This document shows, piece by piece, positions 26,284 through 34,778 of a stretch of 64,000 nucleotides of DNA. Every line of letters starts with the position of its first letter. Position 1 is the first letter of the stretch. The notes beneath the pieces were generated by a model. It was not told the origin of the DNA and did no database searches. It saw only the letters and a list, made by a program, of their open reading frames with translations. This DNA is from Thiopseudomonas acetoxidans (lineage in GTDB: Bacteria; Pseudomonadota; Gammaproteobacteria; Pseudomonadales; Pseudomonadaceae). The stretch is taken from positions 186,001 through 250,000 of the forward strand of contig NZ_JAUCDY010000001.1 of NCBI RefSeq assembly GCF_030362935.1. Reading direction: 5' to 3'. Position numbers and translations under genes: made by a program.

Positions 26284-27351
26284 ATGGGATTGAGAGAAGA
26301 CTCTTTATTATTCCTTCTTGGCGCTGGAGCAAGTGTTGATGCTGGCATAAAACACGCTAAAGCGATGACTCTTGATATTGAGGAAGATATTCGGAAAAAA
26401 GATACAGATTTTTCTGAGTTTCGTGATCTTTATAACTATCTTAAAAGTTCGATTATTTATCAACGAGGTCTAGAGGGCGATTATGCAGAGCAATCTGCGA
26501 CGATTGAAGAACTACTTGGCGTTTTGTCTGAAATAAATCAAAAACATAGAAATAAGCTTTACCCATTTATTGGTGGTTGGAATATTCACCTTCTAAAAGT
26601 AGCTGGCGAAGAATTTAACAAGATAGAAAAGCTGGATAAGAAAATACGTGATCGGTTATTTGATTGGATCAATATCACTAATTATGACAAGGCAGAATAC
26701 TTTAAGAAATTTAAAGATTTGACTTCGGAGATAGGCAGCGCTATTCGAGTGTTTACCTTGAATTATGATATTTGTGTAGAAAGAGCATTAGTTGGAACAG
26801 GAATAAATATTGAACTTGGTTTTAATCCTAGTTCTCGTGGGTGGGAAGCGGCGAAGTTTGATTCTAATCCAAACACAGATGTCGGTTTATACTTGTATAA
26901 ATTACACGGATCTATCGATTGGATTAGAGATCTAGATAATGGTGGCGCACTAAAACTTTGCGATAGCCCACAGAAAAAAACAGAATTAATATTTGGAACC
27001 ACTGCCAAATTGAGTTCGATTGATCCTTATCTCTTTTATGTACATGAGCTTAGAAAGTATTCGCTTAGTGAAGCTGCACGCTTTATCGTTGTCATAGGGT
27101 ATAGTTTTAGTGATGACTATATCAATAACCTTATTCGACAAGCACTTGAGAGGAGTCAGTATTTGAAATTGCTTGTTGTATCCCCCGATTTGGGAAGCAA
27201 TCAAGCTAAGGATCGGATACTAGCTATCTTGAGGGGTTTAGATGAAAAAATTATTTTCGAACCTAAAACTGCGAAACAATTCTTTGAAAATGATATGAGT
27301 CTTTCCTATTTTTCCTCCCTGTCTGAAGCTGGCGATGATGATCCGTTTTGA
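26284..27351 (+). CDS. SIR2-domain effector partner of Argonaute
   Basis: 355 residues from ATG 26284, behind a near-perfect AAGGAGG (26272-26278). SIR2-like signals: LLGAGASVDAG (11-21), FTLNYD (157-162; Asn160, Asp162), KLHGSIDW (207-213; His208) and VIGYSFSDDYI (270-280). Such domains in anti-phage systems hydrolyse NAD+ when triggered. Paired with an inactive Argonaute, it is probably the killing arm of an abortive-infection module. It lacks an APAZ region, unlike SIR2-APAZ proteins of short Argonaute systems. AT-rich like its partner. Confidence 0.85.
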   Translation: MGLREDSLLFLLGAGASVDAGIKHAKAMTLDIEEDIRKKDTDFSEFRDLYNYLKSSIIYQRGLEGDYAEQSATIEELLGVLSEINQKHRNKLYPFIGGWNIHLLKVAGEEFNKIEKLDKKIRDRLFDWINITNYDKAEYFKKFKDLTSEIGSAIRVFTLNYDICVERALVGTGINIELGFNPSSRGWEAAKFDSNPNTDVGLYLYKLHGSIDWIRDLDNGGALKLCDSPQKKTELIFGTTAKLSSIDPYLFYVHELRKYSLSEAARFIVVIGYSFSDDYINNLIRQALERSQYLKLLVVSPDLGSNQAKDRILAILRGLDEKIIFEPKTAKQFFENDMSLSYFSSLSEAGDDDPF

Positions 27352-27429
27352 TATCTCATCATTGAGTAAAAATAAATGGAACGCTCCATTTATTTACACT
27401 ATTAAAAGTGAGCACATCCTAGAAGCATC

Positions 27430-27540
27430 ATGCATACGCTGTCTGCTTTTGCTAACGATCTTCATAATCTTGGTGGGGGTTATGTGGTGATTGGTGTGGC
27501 AGAGGAAAACGGCCAGACGTTGTGCAGCACTGCTGTTTAA
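27430..27540 (+). pseudogene. AlbA_2 (Schlafen-like) gene remnant, N-terminal part
   Basis: A 36-codon fragment reading SAFANDLHNLGGGYVVIGVAE, the hallmark of AlbA_2/divergent AAA-4 regulators (usually FANDFHNxGGGYIVIGVEE). It lacks the normal start region and stops at 27540. It lies between sir2 and mrr. The C-terminal end of the same type of gene is found beyond mrr, so this is one edge of a scar. Confidence 0.7.
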
Positions 27541-27594
27541 TTATATTGGGTACGCAAATTCTTGTAGCGAACAAAACAAAAAGTTTAGGTTTTT

Positions 27595-28494
27595 ATGAAT
27601 ATCTCACTTCCTACTTACGATCAGTTTATTGAACCTATCTTGCGGGTTTTGCAGCAATATCCTGAAGGGTTACGCGCGGCTGAAGTGCATGATGCGGCCG
27701 CGGATTATTTGCAATTAACGCAAGAGCAGCGCTCAGAATTATTAAGTAGCGGGCAGGCCGTTTACAAAAATCGTTGCGGCTGGGCACATGATCGACTAAA
27801 GCGCGCAGGATTGTCTTTTAGCCCCCGCCGTGGTTTGTGGCAATTAACGAATGAAGGCGCAGTTTATGCAAGTAAGCATTCCAGTGTTATTGCCGAGGCT
27901 GAAATTCAACGTATTGCTAGCAGCAATCTTGATGCCCCCATAGCGTCAAAATTTAGCAAAATGGTTGCTACAGATGAAATACATGCCAATGCCAGCCCTG
28001 ACGATCAATTAGAGCAAGCTTTGCAAGCATTGCGACAAGCCACCGCAGGCGAATTATTAGAAATGTTGCTAGCCGTCACGCCCAGTCGTTTTGAAGTCAT
28101 TGTTTTAGATGTGTTGCATGGTTTGGGCTACGGCATTAGCCGACAAGATTTACAACGCGTTGGCGGTAGTGGTGATGCAGGTATTGATGGTGTTATTTCT
28201 TTAGATAAGCTGGGTTTAGAAAAAGTGTATGTACAGGCAAAACGCTGGCAAGGCACGGTGGGTCGTCCAGAGCTGCAAGCTTTTTATGGTGCGTTAGCGG
28301 GTCAAAAAGCCAAGCGAGGAGTGTTTATTACCACCTCTTCTTTTACTGCGCAGGCGCTAGATTTTGCAAAGTCTGTTGAAGGTATTGTATTAATTGATGG
28401 TGAGCGTTTAGTGAATTTGATGATGGACACCGAAGTGGGCGTAACATCACGCATTTTAAGAGTACCCTCGCTAGATTCAGATTATTTTGAATAA
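27595..28494 (+). CDS. mrr: Mrr-family restriction endonuclease
   Basis: 299 residues. The N-terminal Mrr winged helix (residues 5-95: LRVLQQYPEGLRAAEVHD, RRGLWQLTNEG) is followed by a PD-(D/E)xK domain with GSGDAGIDGVI (Asp198) and VYVQAKRW (Gln214-x-Lys216). Mrr enzymes cut DNA carrying foreign methylation. Full length and apparently intact. It is flanked on both sides by pieces of a broken AlbA_2-type gene. Confidence 0.93.
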   Translation: MNISLPTYDQFIEPILRVLQQYPEGLRAAEVHDAAADYLQLTQEQRSELLSSGQAVYKNRCGWAHDRLKRAGLSFSPRRGLWQLTNEGAVYASKHSSVIAEAEIQRIASSNLDAPIASKFSKMVATDEIHANASPDDQLEQALQALRQATAGELLEMLLAVTPSRFEVIVLDVLHGLGYGISRQDLQRVGGSGDAGIDGVISLDKLGLEKVYVQAKRWQGTVGRPELQAFYGALAGQKAKRGVFITTSSFTAQALDFAKSVEGIVLIDGERLVNLMMDTEVGVTSRILRVPSLDSDYFE

Positions 28495-28498
28495 TTCA

Positions 28499-28648
28499 GT
28501 GAGCCGCCATTATCGTAACCGCCGCATTGGCGAGTTTTTAAAAGAGCTAATCGAAATGACCCAACCCGATTCACCACGCAGCCCAACTCAAAAATACCGT
28601 TTAACCCAACTCGGCAAGCAGGTGCTGGCGGTTAATAGAGGCGAATAG
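28499..28648 (+). pseudogene. AlbA_2 (Schlafen-like) gene remnant, C-terminal part
   Basis: 49 residues open from a GTG, right after the mrr stop. The end reads LKELIEMTQPDSP, then QKYRLTQLGKQVL: the winged-helix tail typical of AlbA_2/HATPase_c_4 proteins (TxPDKPNSRLQKYRLTxxG). It has no own start region of that family, so I treat it as the 3' remnant matching 27430-27540. Confidence 0.65.
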
Positions 28649-28660
28649 CCTAGGCTTGTT

Positions 28661-28859
28661 GTAAAACACACTTTACAAAATTGGCTTTATTTTTATAAGT
28701 GTGATTTACACATCCAGGTTTTTCATCTGAAGTGCACAGCTGCCAAGCGCTAAATTGCACATTAAGTTACGCTTTTCGTCACTTGGTGTATAAATTCAGT
28801 CTTTCACTAGACGCGCCACACATACTTCGTTTATATTAAGATGCTATCGTAAATCACAC
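28661..28859. repeat. Three copies of a GTAAAtCACAC motif before the ATPase gene
   Basis: Copies at 28661-28671 (GTAAAACACAC), 28699-28709 (inverted, GTGTGATTTAC) and 28849-28859 (GTAAATCACAC). The first two form a 12-of-13 inverted repeat; the third ends 10 bases before the ATPase start. They look like operator sites for an unknown regulator. The stretch 28649-28869 holds no gene. Confidence 0.45.
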
Positions 28860-28869
28860 GCAATTTATT

Positions 28870-30090
28870 ATGTATATTCCTCGTCATTTGCACAACAGGC
28901 TTCGTACTTTGATGCAGCAATTCCCTGCGGTTTTGGTGACTGGCCCTAGGCAAGTGGGCAAGTCGACCTTGTTGCAGCATGTCGCTCAAGATTATGTGTA
29001 TGTCAGTTTTGATGACCCTTTGTTGCTTGCTCAAGCTAAGCAAGAGCCGCAGTTATTTTTATTAAACTATCCCGAGAACGTCATTTTGGATGAGGTGCAA
29101 TATGCCCCAGAATTGTTCTCGCTCTTAAAATTAGCCATAGATAAGCAACAGCGAAATGGCCAGTTTTTGCTGTCGGGTTCGCAAGCGTTTGAGCTAATGC
29201 AAAATGTGAGTGAAACCTTGGCGGGGCGTGTGGCCATTTTAAAGTTGTCGGGCTTATCTTTACGGGAAATAGAACAAAACGATTTTGCTTTGCCTTTTAT
29301 TCCTAGTGCCGCGTATTTGCAGCAACGCGAGCAATGCCCGCTTAAAGTCGATGCGCTGTGGCAAACCATTCACCAAGGCTATATGCCAAGGTTGTATCAG
29401 CAAGAAACTGATTGGCACACTTACTATGCGTCTTACGTTGCCACTTACATTGAGCGTGATGTGAGGCACATAGCCAATGTTAGCAGCAGTTTAGATTTCA
29501 CCCGCTTTATGGTGGCCATTGCCGCACGCAGTGGCGAGCTGCTTAATTACAATAAAGTAGCGCAGGATGTCGGCGTATCGGTGGATACCATCAAGCGCTG
29601 GGTCAATATTTTACAAACATCGGGCATTATTTATTTGTTGCAGCCTTATGCCAATAATCACCTTAAACGCGCCATTAAAACGCCCAAGGTTTATATGCTA
29701 GACACCGGCTTAATGGCGTGGCTGACGAAATGGTTAACACCTGAAACAATACAGCAAGGAGCAAAAAGCGGGCAGTTTTTTGAAACCTTTGTGGTAAGCG
29801 AGATTATCAAGTCTTTTTACCATCAAGGAAAAGAACCCCCGCTTTACTTTTATCGCGATAACGATCAGAAAGAAATTGATTTAATTATTGAAGATGGGCG
29901 CACTTTGTACCCTATTGAAATAAAAAGTACTGCCAACCCAACTAAAAAAATGGCTAAAGCGTTTGATGTATTGCGCAATCACCTACCTGCCGACGAGTTA
30001 ACTATTGCTCATGGAACATTAATTAACCAATATCCGCAAAAGCTTTGGTTGGCAGAAAATTTAGTCGCTTTGCCTTTAACCTATTTGTAG
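28870..30090 (+). CDS. AAA ATPase with DUF4143 domain
   Basis: 406 residues. Walker A GPRQVGKST (25-33), Walker B VILDEVQ (71-77), LSGSQ sensor region, then a winged-helix and DUF4143 segment (VSVDTIKRWVNIL, KTPKVYMLDTGLMAWL) and a C-terminal nuclease-like patch FYRDNDQKEIDLIIEDG-YPIEIKST with D-(x)n-ExK spacing. Such ATPases are common in accessory regions and their role is not settled. Its place among restriction genes suggests defence or stability. Confidence 0.9.
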   Translation: MYIPRHLHNRLRTLMQQFPAVLVTGPRQVGKSTLLQHVAQDYVYVSFDDPLLLAQAKQEPQLFLLNYPENVILDEVQYAPELFSLLKLAIDKQQRNGQFLLSGSQAFELMQNVSETLAGRVAILKLSGLSLREIEQNDFALPFIPSAAYLQQREQCPLKVDALWQTIHQGYMPRLYQQETDWHTYYASYVATYIERDVRHIANVSSSLDFTRFMVAIAARSGELLNYNKVAQDVGVSVDTIKRWVNILQTSGIIYLLQPYANNHLKRAIKTPKVYMLDTGLMAWLTKWLTPETIQQGAKSGQFFETFVVSEIIKSFYHQGKEPPLYFYRDNDQKEIDLIIEDGRTLYPIEIKSTANPTKKMAKAFDVLRNHLPADELTIAHGTLINQYPQKLWLAENLVALPLTYL

Positions 30091-30111
30091 AACTAACCAA
30101 GAGATTTTGAC

Positions 30112-31599
30112 ATGAACACCGCCTCTATCGTTTCCCGTGTTTGGAGTTTTTGCACCACTTTGCGTGATGACGGCGTGGGCTATGGCGATTATTTAGAGCA
30201 GCTTACTTACCTTATCTTTTTGAAAATGGCGGATGAATACAGCAAGCCGCCTTATAACCGCGATGTGGGCATACCTGCGCGTTATAACTGGCAAGCGCTA
30301 ACCAGCAAAAAAGGCGCCGAGCTAGAAGTGCTGTATGTGGAAATTTTGCGCGAGCTGGGCAAGCGCCAAGGTATGTTGGGGCAAATATTCACCAAAGCAC
30401 AAAATAAGATTCAAGATCCCGCCAAGCTGTTTCGCTTAATCGACATGATTAACAGCACCAGTTGGCTGGTGATGGGTGCTGATGTTAAGGGCGATATTTA
30501 TGAAGGCATTTTAGAGCGTAACGCCGAAGATACAAAATCGGGTGCGGGACAGTATTTTACGCCGCGCTCTTTAATTCGCGCCATGGTGGAATGTGTGCGC
30601 CCAGAGCCAAATAAAACCATCGCCGACCCTGCTTGCGGTACCGGTGGTTTCTTTTTAGCGGCGTATGATTTTTTAAGTGATGCAAAAAATTATCAGCTCG
30701 ATAAAGAACAAAAGCATTTTTTAAAGCACCAGACGTTTCATGGCAATGAAATTGTCGCCAACACGCGCCGCCTGTGCTTGATGAATATGTTTTTGCATAA
30801 CATCGGCGAGATTGATGGTGAAAGTTTAGTTTCCCCTAATGATGCGTTGATAGCGCCTAGCCCGATCAGTGTCGATTATGTATTGGCCAACCCGCCTTTT
30901 GGTAAGAAAAGCTCGATGAGTTTTACCAATGAAGAAGGCGAGCAAGAAATCGAAGACCTCACTTATAACCGCCAAGACTTTTGGGCAACCACCTCAAACA
31001 AGCAGCTTAATTTTGTGCAGCATATTCGCAGTATGTTAAAAACCACAGGCAAAGCCGCCGTAGTCGTGCCTGATAACGTGTTGTTTGAAGGCGGTGCGGG
31101 CGAAACTATCCGTAGAAAGCTTTTAGAAAACACCAAGCTGCATACTATTTTGCGCCTGCCGACAGGTATTTTTTATGCGCAAGGTGTAAAAGCTAACGTG
31201 TTGTTTTTTGATAACCAACCCGCCAGCCCAGAGCCTTGGACAAAAGAGGTTTGGTTCTACGATTACCGCACCAATATTCACCACACGCTCAAGCGCTCGC
31301 CGATGCGTTATGAAGATTTAACCGATTTTATTGCGTGTTATAAGCCTGAAAATATCCATGCACGCACTGAAACGTGGCATGAAGAAAACAACCCCGATGG
31401 CCGTTGGCGTAAATACAGTTATGAAGAACTGATCGCGCGTGATAAAACCAGCTTGGATATATTTTGGTTAAAGGATAAAAGTTTAACGGATTTAGATAAT
31501 CTGCCAGAGCCTGATGACCTAGCAGAAGAGATCATTGAAAACCTAGAAGCGGGATTAAATAGCTTTAGAGAGGTGCTGGCAGGGTTGGCGAGCAAGTAA
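30112..31599 (+). CDS. hsdM: Type I restriction enzyme, methyltransferase subunit HsdM
   Basis: 495 residues. N-terminal HsdM helical domain, then SAM motif I ADPACGTGGFF (171-181) and the catalytic NPPF (260-263) of adenine-N6 methylases, preceded by GQYFTPR. It methylates the HsdS target and completes HsdRMS. Its position last and far from hsdR/hsdS is unusual: about 5.7 kb of other genes intervene. No second hsdS is nearby. Confidence 0.96.
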   Translation: MNTASIVSRVWSFCTTLRDDGVGYGDYLEQLTYLIFLKMADEYSKPPYNRDVGIPARYNWQALTSKKGAELEVLYVEILRELGKRQGMLGQIFTKAQNKIQDPAKLFRLIDMINSTSWLVMGADVKGDIYEGILERNAEDTKSGAGQYFTPRSLIRAMVECVRPEPNKTIADPACGTGGFFLAAYDFLSDAKNYQLDKEQKHFLKHQTFHGNEIVANTRRLCLMNMFLHNIGEIDGESLVSPNDALIAPSPISVDYVLANPPFGKKSSMSFTNEEGEQEIEDLTYNRQDFWATTSNKQLNFVQHIRSMLKTTGKAAVVVPDNVLFEGGAGETIRRKLLENTKLHTILRLPTGIFYAQGVKANVLFFDNQPASPEPWTKEVWFYDYRTNIHHTLKRSPMRYEDLTDFIACYKPENIHARTETWHEENNPDGRWRKYSYEELIARDKTSLDIFWLKDKSLTDLDNLPEPDDLAEEIIENLEAGLNSFREVLAGLASK

Positions 31600-31651
31600 G
31601 CGCTGGTGTATAGGTCTAACAGTCCCTAAGCCATGATTAAGGGTTGCCTGT

Positions 31652-32554
31652 TTATTGTTTGTCTAACCTCACCAGCTCGTCTAATTGCTCATCCTTAGCC
31701 TGCCACAGCTCATTTACCCAAGCTTGAAAGGCTTGGCGATAGGCTTCATCGCTGCTGTAGTCGTGACCAATAAACTGCTGGGGGATTGGCATGATTTCCA
31801 CGCGCATGATGATTTTTTTGAGGCGTCCAGACAGTAAGCACCAAAGAGTTGGGCGGCCTTGTGGGTAGTACAGGGTGACGTTAACTAGGCCGTGCAGTTG
31901 TTCGCCCATAGCATCTAACACAAAAGCAATGCCACCTGCCTTGGGCTTGAGCAGGTGCTGGTAAGGCGATTGTTGTTGTGTGTGTTTACTCGGGGTAAAA
32001 CGCGTGCCTTCCAAAAAGTTAAATACCGAAACAGGATTGGTTTTGTAACGCTCACAGGCTTTGCGCGTGGTGGCTAGGTCTTGGCCTTGTTTTTCCGGGT
32101 GTTTGGCTAGATACTCTTTGCTGTAGCGTTTCATGAATGGAAATTCTAGCGCCCACCAGCACAGGCCGATCACAGGCACCCAGATGAGTTCTTTCTTGAG
32201 GAAAAACTTCAATAAGGGCAGACGGTGATTGAACTGATACTGCAAAGCCAGAATATCCACCCAGCTTTGATGGTTGCTGGTCACGAGCCAAGAGTGCTGT
32301 TTATCCAGCGAATCCAAACCCTGCACATCCCATTCAATACGTTGTACGAGTCTTATCCAAAAGCCATTTACCGCGATCCAGGTTTCGGCAATCCAATGCA
32401 TGCCAAAGCGTAATGCGCGCTGAATTGGTGGGAAGGGTAGTGCAAGTTTAAACAGGGCAAGGATGAATAATGGCCAACACAAAAATAGGGTGTTGAGTGC
32501 CATGATCAAGCTGGCAATAATGCCGCGAAGAAGAGCAGGTAAGAAACTTAACAT
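31652..32554 (-). CDS. 1-acyl-glycerol-3-phosphate acyltransferase family (PlsC/YihG-like)
   Basis: 300 residues from ATG 32554 (MLSFLPALLRGII); earlier in-frame codons are rejected. N-terminal membrane helix, acyltransferase motif NHQSWVD (HX4D) near residue 95, and FLEGTRFT (FPEGTR-like) near 184. It resembles YihG/LPLAT inner-membrane acyltransferases rather than core PlsC. It converges on hsdM and is the right-hand neighbour of the defence island. Confidence 0.85.
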   Translation of the reverse strand: MLSFLPALLRGIIASLIMALNTLFLCWPLFILALFKLALPFPPIQRALRFGMHWIAETWIAVNGFWIRLVQRIEWDVQGLDSLDKQHSWLVTSNHQSWVDILALQYQFNHRLPLLKFFLKKELIWVPVIGLCWWALEFPFMKRYSKEYLAKHPEKQGQDLATTRKACERYKTNPVSVFNFLEGTRFTPSKHTQQQSPYQHLLKPKAGGIAFVLDAMGEQLHGLVNVTLYYPQGRPTLWCLLSGRLKKIIMRVEIMPIPQQFIGHDYSSDEAYRQAFQAWVNELWQAKDEQLDELVRLDKQ

Positions 32555-32629
32555 GCAGCAATTCCGTAATGAGTATTGCGTAATGGTTAAGCTTTTTAAG
32601 GTGAAGTGCAAGCCTTTGTTGCTGGCTTG

Positions 32630-32663
32630 TTGGTCACCTGCTTAGGGTTAAGCAGGTGACCAA
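32630..32663 (-). terminator. Long perfect hairpin after pta
   Basis: 15-bp perfect stem (TTGGTCACCTGCTTA and its complement, 4-base loop), 19 bases past the pta stop. No T tract follows on either strand, so it may be an RNA stabiliser or a weak/Rho-assisted terminator. Confidence 0.55.
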
Positions 32664-32681
32664 ACGCATGATATAGACCTA

Positions 32682-34769
32682 TTAGTCTTGGCTGGCTGCC
32701 TGAATAGCTGTCAGGGCGATAGTAAAGACAATGTCTTCAACCAAAGCACCACGAGACAGATCGTTAACGGGCTTGCGCAGACCTTGCAGCATTGGACCCA
32801 CGCTGATCACGTTGGCGCTACGCTGTACCGCTTTGTATGTCGTGTTACCTGTATTCAAGTCAGGGAAGATGAATACAGTCGCGCGACCGGCAACAGCACT
32901 GTCTGGAGCCTTAGAGCGGCCAATACTTTCAACGCTAGCCGCGTCATATTGCAAAGGACCGTCAATCGCCAAGTGTGGCGCACGCTCTTTGGCAATACGG
33001 GTGGCTTCACGTACTTTCTCTACATGGTCACCCGTACCAGAACTGCCGGTTGAGTAGCTGATCATGGCAATTTTTGGCTCAATACCAAAAGCCGCAGCAG
33101 ATGCAGCACTCTGCAGTGCAATTTCTGCTAATTGCTCAGCGTTCGGATCTGGGTTTACGGCACAGTCTGCATACACCACAACCTGATCAGGCAGCAGCAT
33201 AAAGAATACAGATGACACTAGGCTGAATTCTGGAGCTGTTTTGATGAGTTGTAGTGCGGGGCGAATCGTGTCGGCCGTGGTGTGCACAGCACCGGAAACT
33301 AAACCGTCCACATCGTCTTCGGCTAGCATCATGGTGCCTAATACAACGGTATCCCCCAAAAACTCACGTGCTTGCTCGGTGGTTACACCGCGCGATTTAC
33401 GCAACTCCACCATGGGCGAAACGTATTTCTCACGTACGCTATCAGGGTCAATAATTTCTAAGCCTGCAGGTAAAGTAATGCCCTGTGCTTTAGCAATCGC
33501 TTCTACTTCTTCGCGCTTGGCAATCAGTACGCAGTTTGCGATACCGCGCTCTTGGCAGATTGCGGCTGCCTGAATTGTGCGCGGCTCGTTACCTTCAGGC
33601 AGAACAATGCGCTTAGCCGCTGCTTGGGCGCGTTTCACCAGCTGATAGCGGAATGCTGGCGGTGACAGCAATGCTTGACGAACTGTGCTGCAGCGTGTGA
33701 CGAGCCAGTTTTTATCAAGATGGGCTGTAATGTGTTCGCTGGTTGTTTTTGCACGCTCCAGATCGTTTTCCGGGATGGCGCGTGGCAGGCGAGTAACTTG
33801 GTAAGCAGTATCGTAAGAGCCGGTAGTCACCCACATAACAGGCAGGCCACCTTTAAGTGCGCTTTTACCCATTTCCATAATGCTTTTGTTGGGTTCGTAA
33901 CCGCCGGTAAGTATCAGGCCGGCCAAAGGAATGCCGTTCATTTCTGCTAGGCTAGCGGCCAGAATAATGTCGTCACGATCACCGGGCACAACTACTAAAA
34001 CGCCGGGCTGTAGCAAGGGCACAATGTTGGCTACAGTGCGTGAACATAGAATAACTTTCTGCACACGGCGTTGCTCAATTTCACCTGAGTTTAATAGGCT
34101 GGCCTTTAAGAACTTTGCGTAGTCAGCTGTGCGTGGAGCATTGAGTTCTTCTTTCGCAGGAATGCAGCCGATTAAATGTAAATCGCCTTTACGTAAGGCA
34201 GGCAAATGGCTTTTGAGTTTCTCGGCAAAACCATTTAGCGAAGGGTTGGTTACCTTGTTGATTACGACACCTAAGACTTTAGGGTCTTTGGTGCCGCCAA
34301 ACAGCTGTGCTTGAGATTCGATGCGGTCAGATATTTCATCTAGATTGTCGCTTTGCTGGGCGCTGACCAAAATGACCTCAGCGTCAAGTGTTTTCGCAAG
34401 ACTGGCGTTAATGCGCTCAACATAGTTGGCTTGTCGTGAAGGAGTCATGCCCTCGACGATAATAACGTCATATTGTGACAGCATGCTCTGGTGCATGCTG
34501 ACGATTTCTTCCATTAATTCATCAATAAGACCGTTGCCCACCATGTGCTCAACATGAGAGAGCGCTAAAGGTTGGGGCTGTTGTGTGCCGTGCACGCGCA
34601 TCATTAACTCGCTGGCGCGTTCGGGCCCGCTTTCGCTTGGGTGTGGCTGGGCGATGGGCTTTAAAAAGCCCACTTTGATGCCTGAGCTGAGCAAGGCTTG
34701 AACAATACCTAAGCTGACGGAAGTAAGACCTACGCCAAAACCTGTTGGAGACAGTAAAAAAGTATGCAT
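32682..34769 (-). CDS. pta: Phosphate acetyltransferase Pta (long form)
   Basis: 695 residues: an N-terminal P-loop/BioD-like region and DRTGG domain, then the catalytic PTA domain from about residue 370 (SPPAFRYQLVKRA start). SSVFFMLLP, YSTGSSGTGDHVEKV and PDLNTGNTTYKAVQ blocks mark the active region. It interconverts acetyl-CoA and acetyl phosphate. It is 9 bases after ackA, so one operon. It serves acetate overflow or acetate use. Confidence 0.97.
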   Translation of the reverse strand: MHTFLLSPTGFGVGLTSVSLGIVQALLSSGIKVGFLKPIAQPHPSESGPERASELMMRVHGTQQPQPLALSHVEHMVGNGLIDELMEEIVSMHQSMLSQYDVIIVEGMTPSRQANYVERINASLAKTLDAEVILVSAQQSDNLDEISDRIESQAQLFGGTKDPKVLGVVINKVTNPSLNGFAEKLKSHLPALRKGDLHLIGCIPAKEELNAPRTADYAKFLKASLLNSGEIEQRRVQKVILCSRTVANIVPLLQPGVLVVVPGDRDDIILAASLAEMNGIPLAGLILTGGYEPNKSIMEMGKSALKGGLPVMWVTTGSYDTAYQVTRLPRAIPENDLERAKTTSEHITAHLDKNWLVTRCSTVRQALLSPPAFRYQLVKRAQAAAKRIVLPEGNEPRTIQAAAICQERGIANCVLIAKREEVEAIAKAQGITLPAGLEIIDPDSVREKYVSPMVELRKSRGVTTEQAREFLGDTVVLGTMMLAEDDVDGLVSGAVHTTADTIRPALQLIKTAPEFSLVSSVFFMLLPDQVVVYADCAVNPDPNAEQLAEIALQSAASAAAFGIEPKIAMISYSTGSSGTGDHVEKVREATRIAKERAPHLAIDGPLQYDAASVESIGRSKAPDSAVAGRATVFIFPDLNTGNTTYKAVQRSANVISVGPMLQGLRKPVNDLSRGALVEDIVFTIALTAIQAASQD

Positions 34770-34778
34770 TTAAACGTC

